DNA from: W11650 sp963545585
GTDB lineage: Bacteria; Bacillota; Clostridia; Lachnospirales; Vallitaleaceae
Length of the DNA stretch: 7,169 nucleotides
NCBI GenBank assembly: GCA_963545585.1
Contig: CAUUKX010000097.1
Span: forward strand, 1 to 7,169
Direction: 5' to 3'
The notes beneath the pieces are model-generated. The model ran no database searches, was not told where the DNA came from, and saw only the letters and a program-made list of their open reading frames with translations. A program made the translations under genes and the position numbers. This document shows positions 7,032 through 7,169 of the stretch, one piece after another. The stretch's first letter is position 1. Each line of letters begins with the position of its first letter.

Positions 7032-7064
7032 TTATAGAAATACAAAAGAAAACTCTGCCAAAAC

Positions 7065-7114
7065 CAAATGTATTATACAACAAAAATTTCAGAAGAGCAA
7101 GTGAAATTTTTTTT
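7065..7114 (-). promoter_or_regulatory. Promoter of the tRNA-Gly (and probably GNAT) transcript
   Basis: On the - strand a perfect TATAAT (7077-7072) lies 17 nt downstream of TTGCTC (7100-7095, 3 of 6 to the -35). Just upstream of the -35 is an A8 tract followed by TTT (7114-7104), placed like an UP element for the RNA polymerase alpha subunit, which would make up for the weak -35. The expected start is G at about 7065, giving a leader of about 70 nt before the tRNA. A strong -10 plus A-tract is usual for stable-RNA promoters. Confidence 0.65.
7082..7111. repeat. 10-bp AT-rich inverted repeat overlapping the -35 region
   Basis: AAAAATTTCA (7082-7091) and TGAAATTTTT (7102-7111) are exact reverse complements around a 10-nt loop. 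On the + strand it is followed by more T, like a weak intrinsic terminator, but only two of ten pairs are G-C and no + strand gene ends nearby. It may be no more than the UP-like A-tract meeting another AT run, or the 3' terminator of a - strand gene outside the window. Confidence 0.3.
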
Positions 7115-7131
7115 CTTGAGTTTCCGCAGAT

Positions 7132-7140
7132 TTATCCACA
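7132..7140 (+). promoter_or_regulatory. Perfect DnaA-box sequence (TTATCCACA)
   Basis: The 9-mer equals the high-affinity DnaA box. A weak relative, GTTTCCGCA (7120-7128, 6 of 9), lies 12 nt away in the same orientation. A replication origin would need a cluster of boxes and an AT-rich unwinding element, which cannot be judged at the window edge. It lies about 30 nt upstream of the tRNA promoter. The region 6995-7169 contains no convincing gene on either strand. Confidence 0.35.
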
Positions 7141-7169
7141 GGTCATCATTTTTAAGATTCCTTCATCAA

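Noticed and set aside
6847..7083. 78-codon - strand frame across the tRNA
   Set aside because: It is translated tRNA and promoter sequence; its start overlaps the TATAAT region.

Overview
The window is a bacterial chromosomal segment, most likely from a Bacillota/Clostridia-type organism. The reasons are strong purine-rich Shine-Dalgarno sites (for example GGAAGGAG), an AlkD-type repair protein typical of low-to-mid GC Gram-positives, and a tRNA-Gly with U73. No taxonomic marker gene is present, so this assignment is tentative. Most of the DNA is near 50% GC, but one gene (about 4516-5433) is about 26% GC and clearly differs from its neighbours.

Left part (1-4366, + strand): a two-gene overlapping unit. 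The first gene enters from outside the window and encodes the C-terminal 347 residues of a SWIM zinc-finger protein (CxC-x12-CxH). The second overlaps it by 17 nt and encodes a soluble 1112-residue protein that resembles the DUF6493-type partners found next to SWIM proteins. In other bacteria these pairs often sit beside MoxR AAA+ ATPase and VWA-domain genes. Any such genes would have to lie upstream here, because downstream the cluster ends.

Middle (4367-5543): an AT-rich island holding one gene, a five-helix membrane protein with a basic cytoplasmic linker and a small C-terminal domain. I do not recognise it. Its 149-nt leader carries a plausible sigma-70-type promoter, a 13-bp palindrome on the -10 box, a second inverted repeat and an 8-codon minicistron. 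The gene looks horizontally acquired and is the most likely place for something undescribed.

Right part (5544-7169): an AlkD-family DNA alkylation repair gene (+) converges on a GNAT N-acetyltransferase gene (-), with one shared hairpin terminator between their stop codons. Upstream of the GNAT gene on the - strand are tRNA-Gly(CCC), a leader hairpin and a good tRNA-type promoter (A-tract, weak -35, perfect TATAAT). The tRNA and GNAT may be co-transcribed. The last bases contain a perfect DnaA-box sequence. No CRISPR array, insertion sequence or rRNA is seen.
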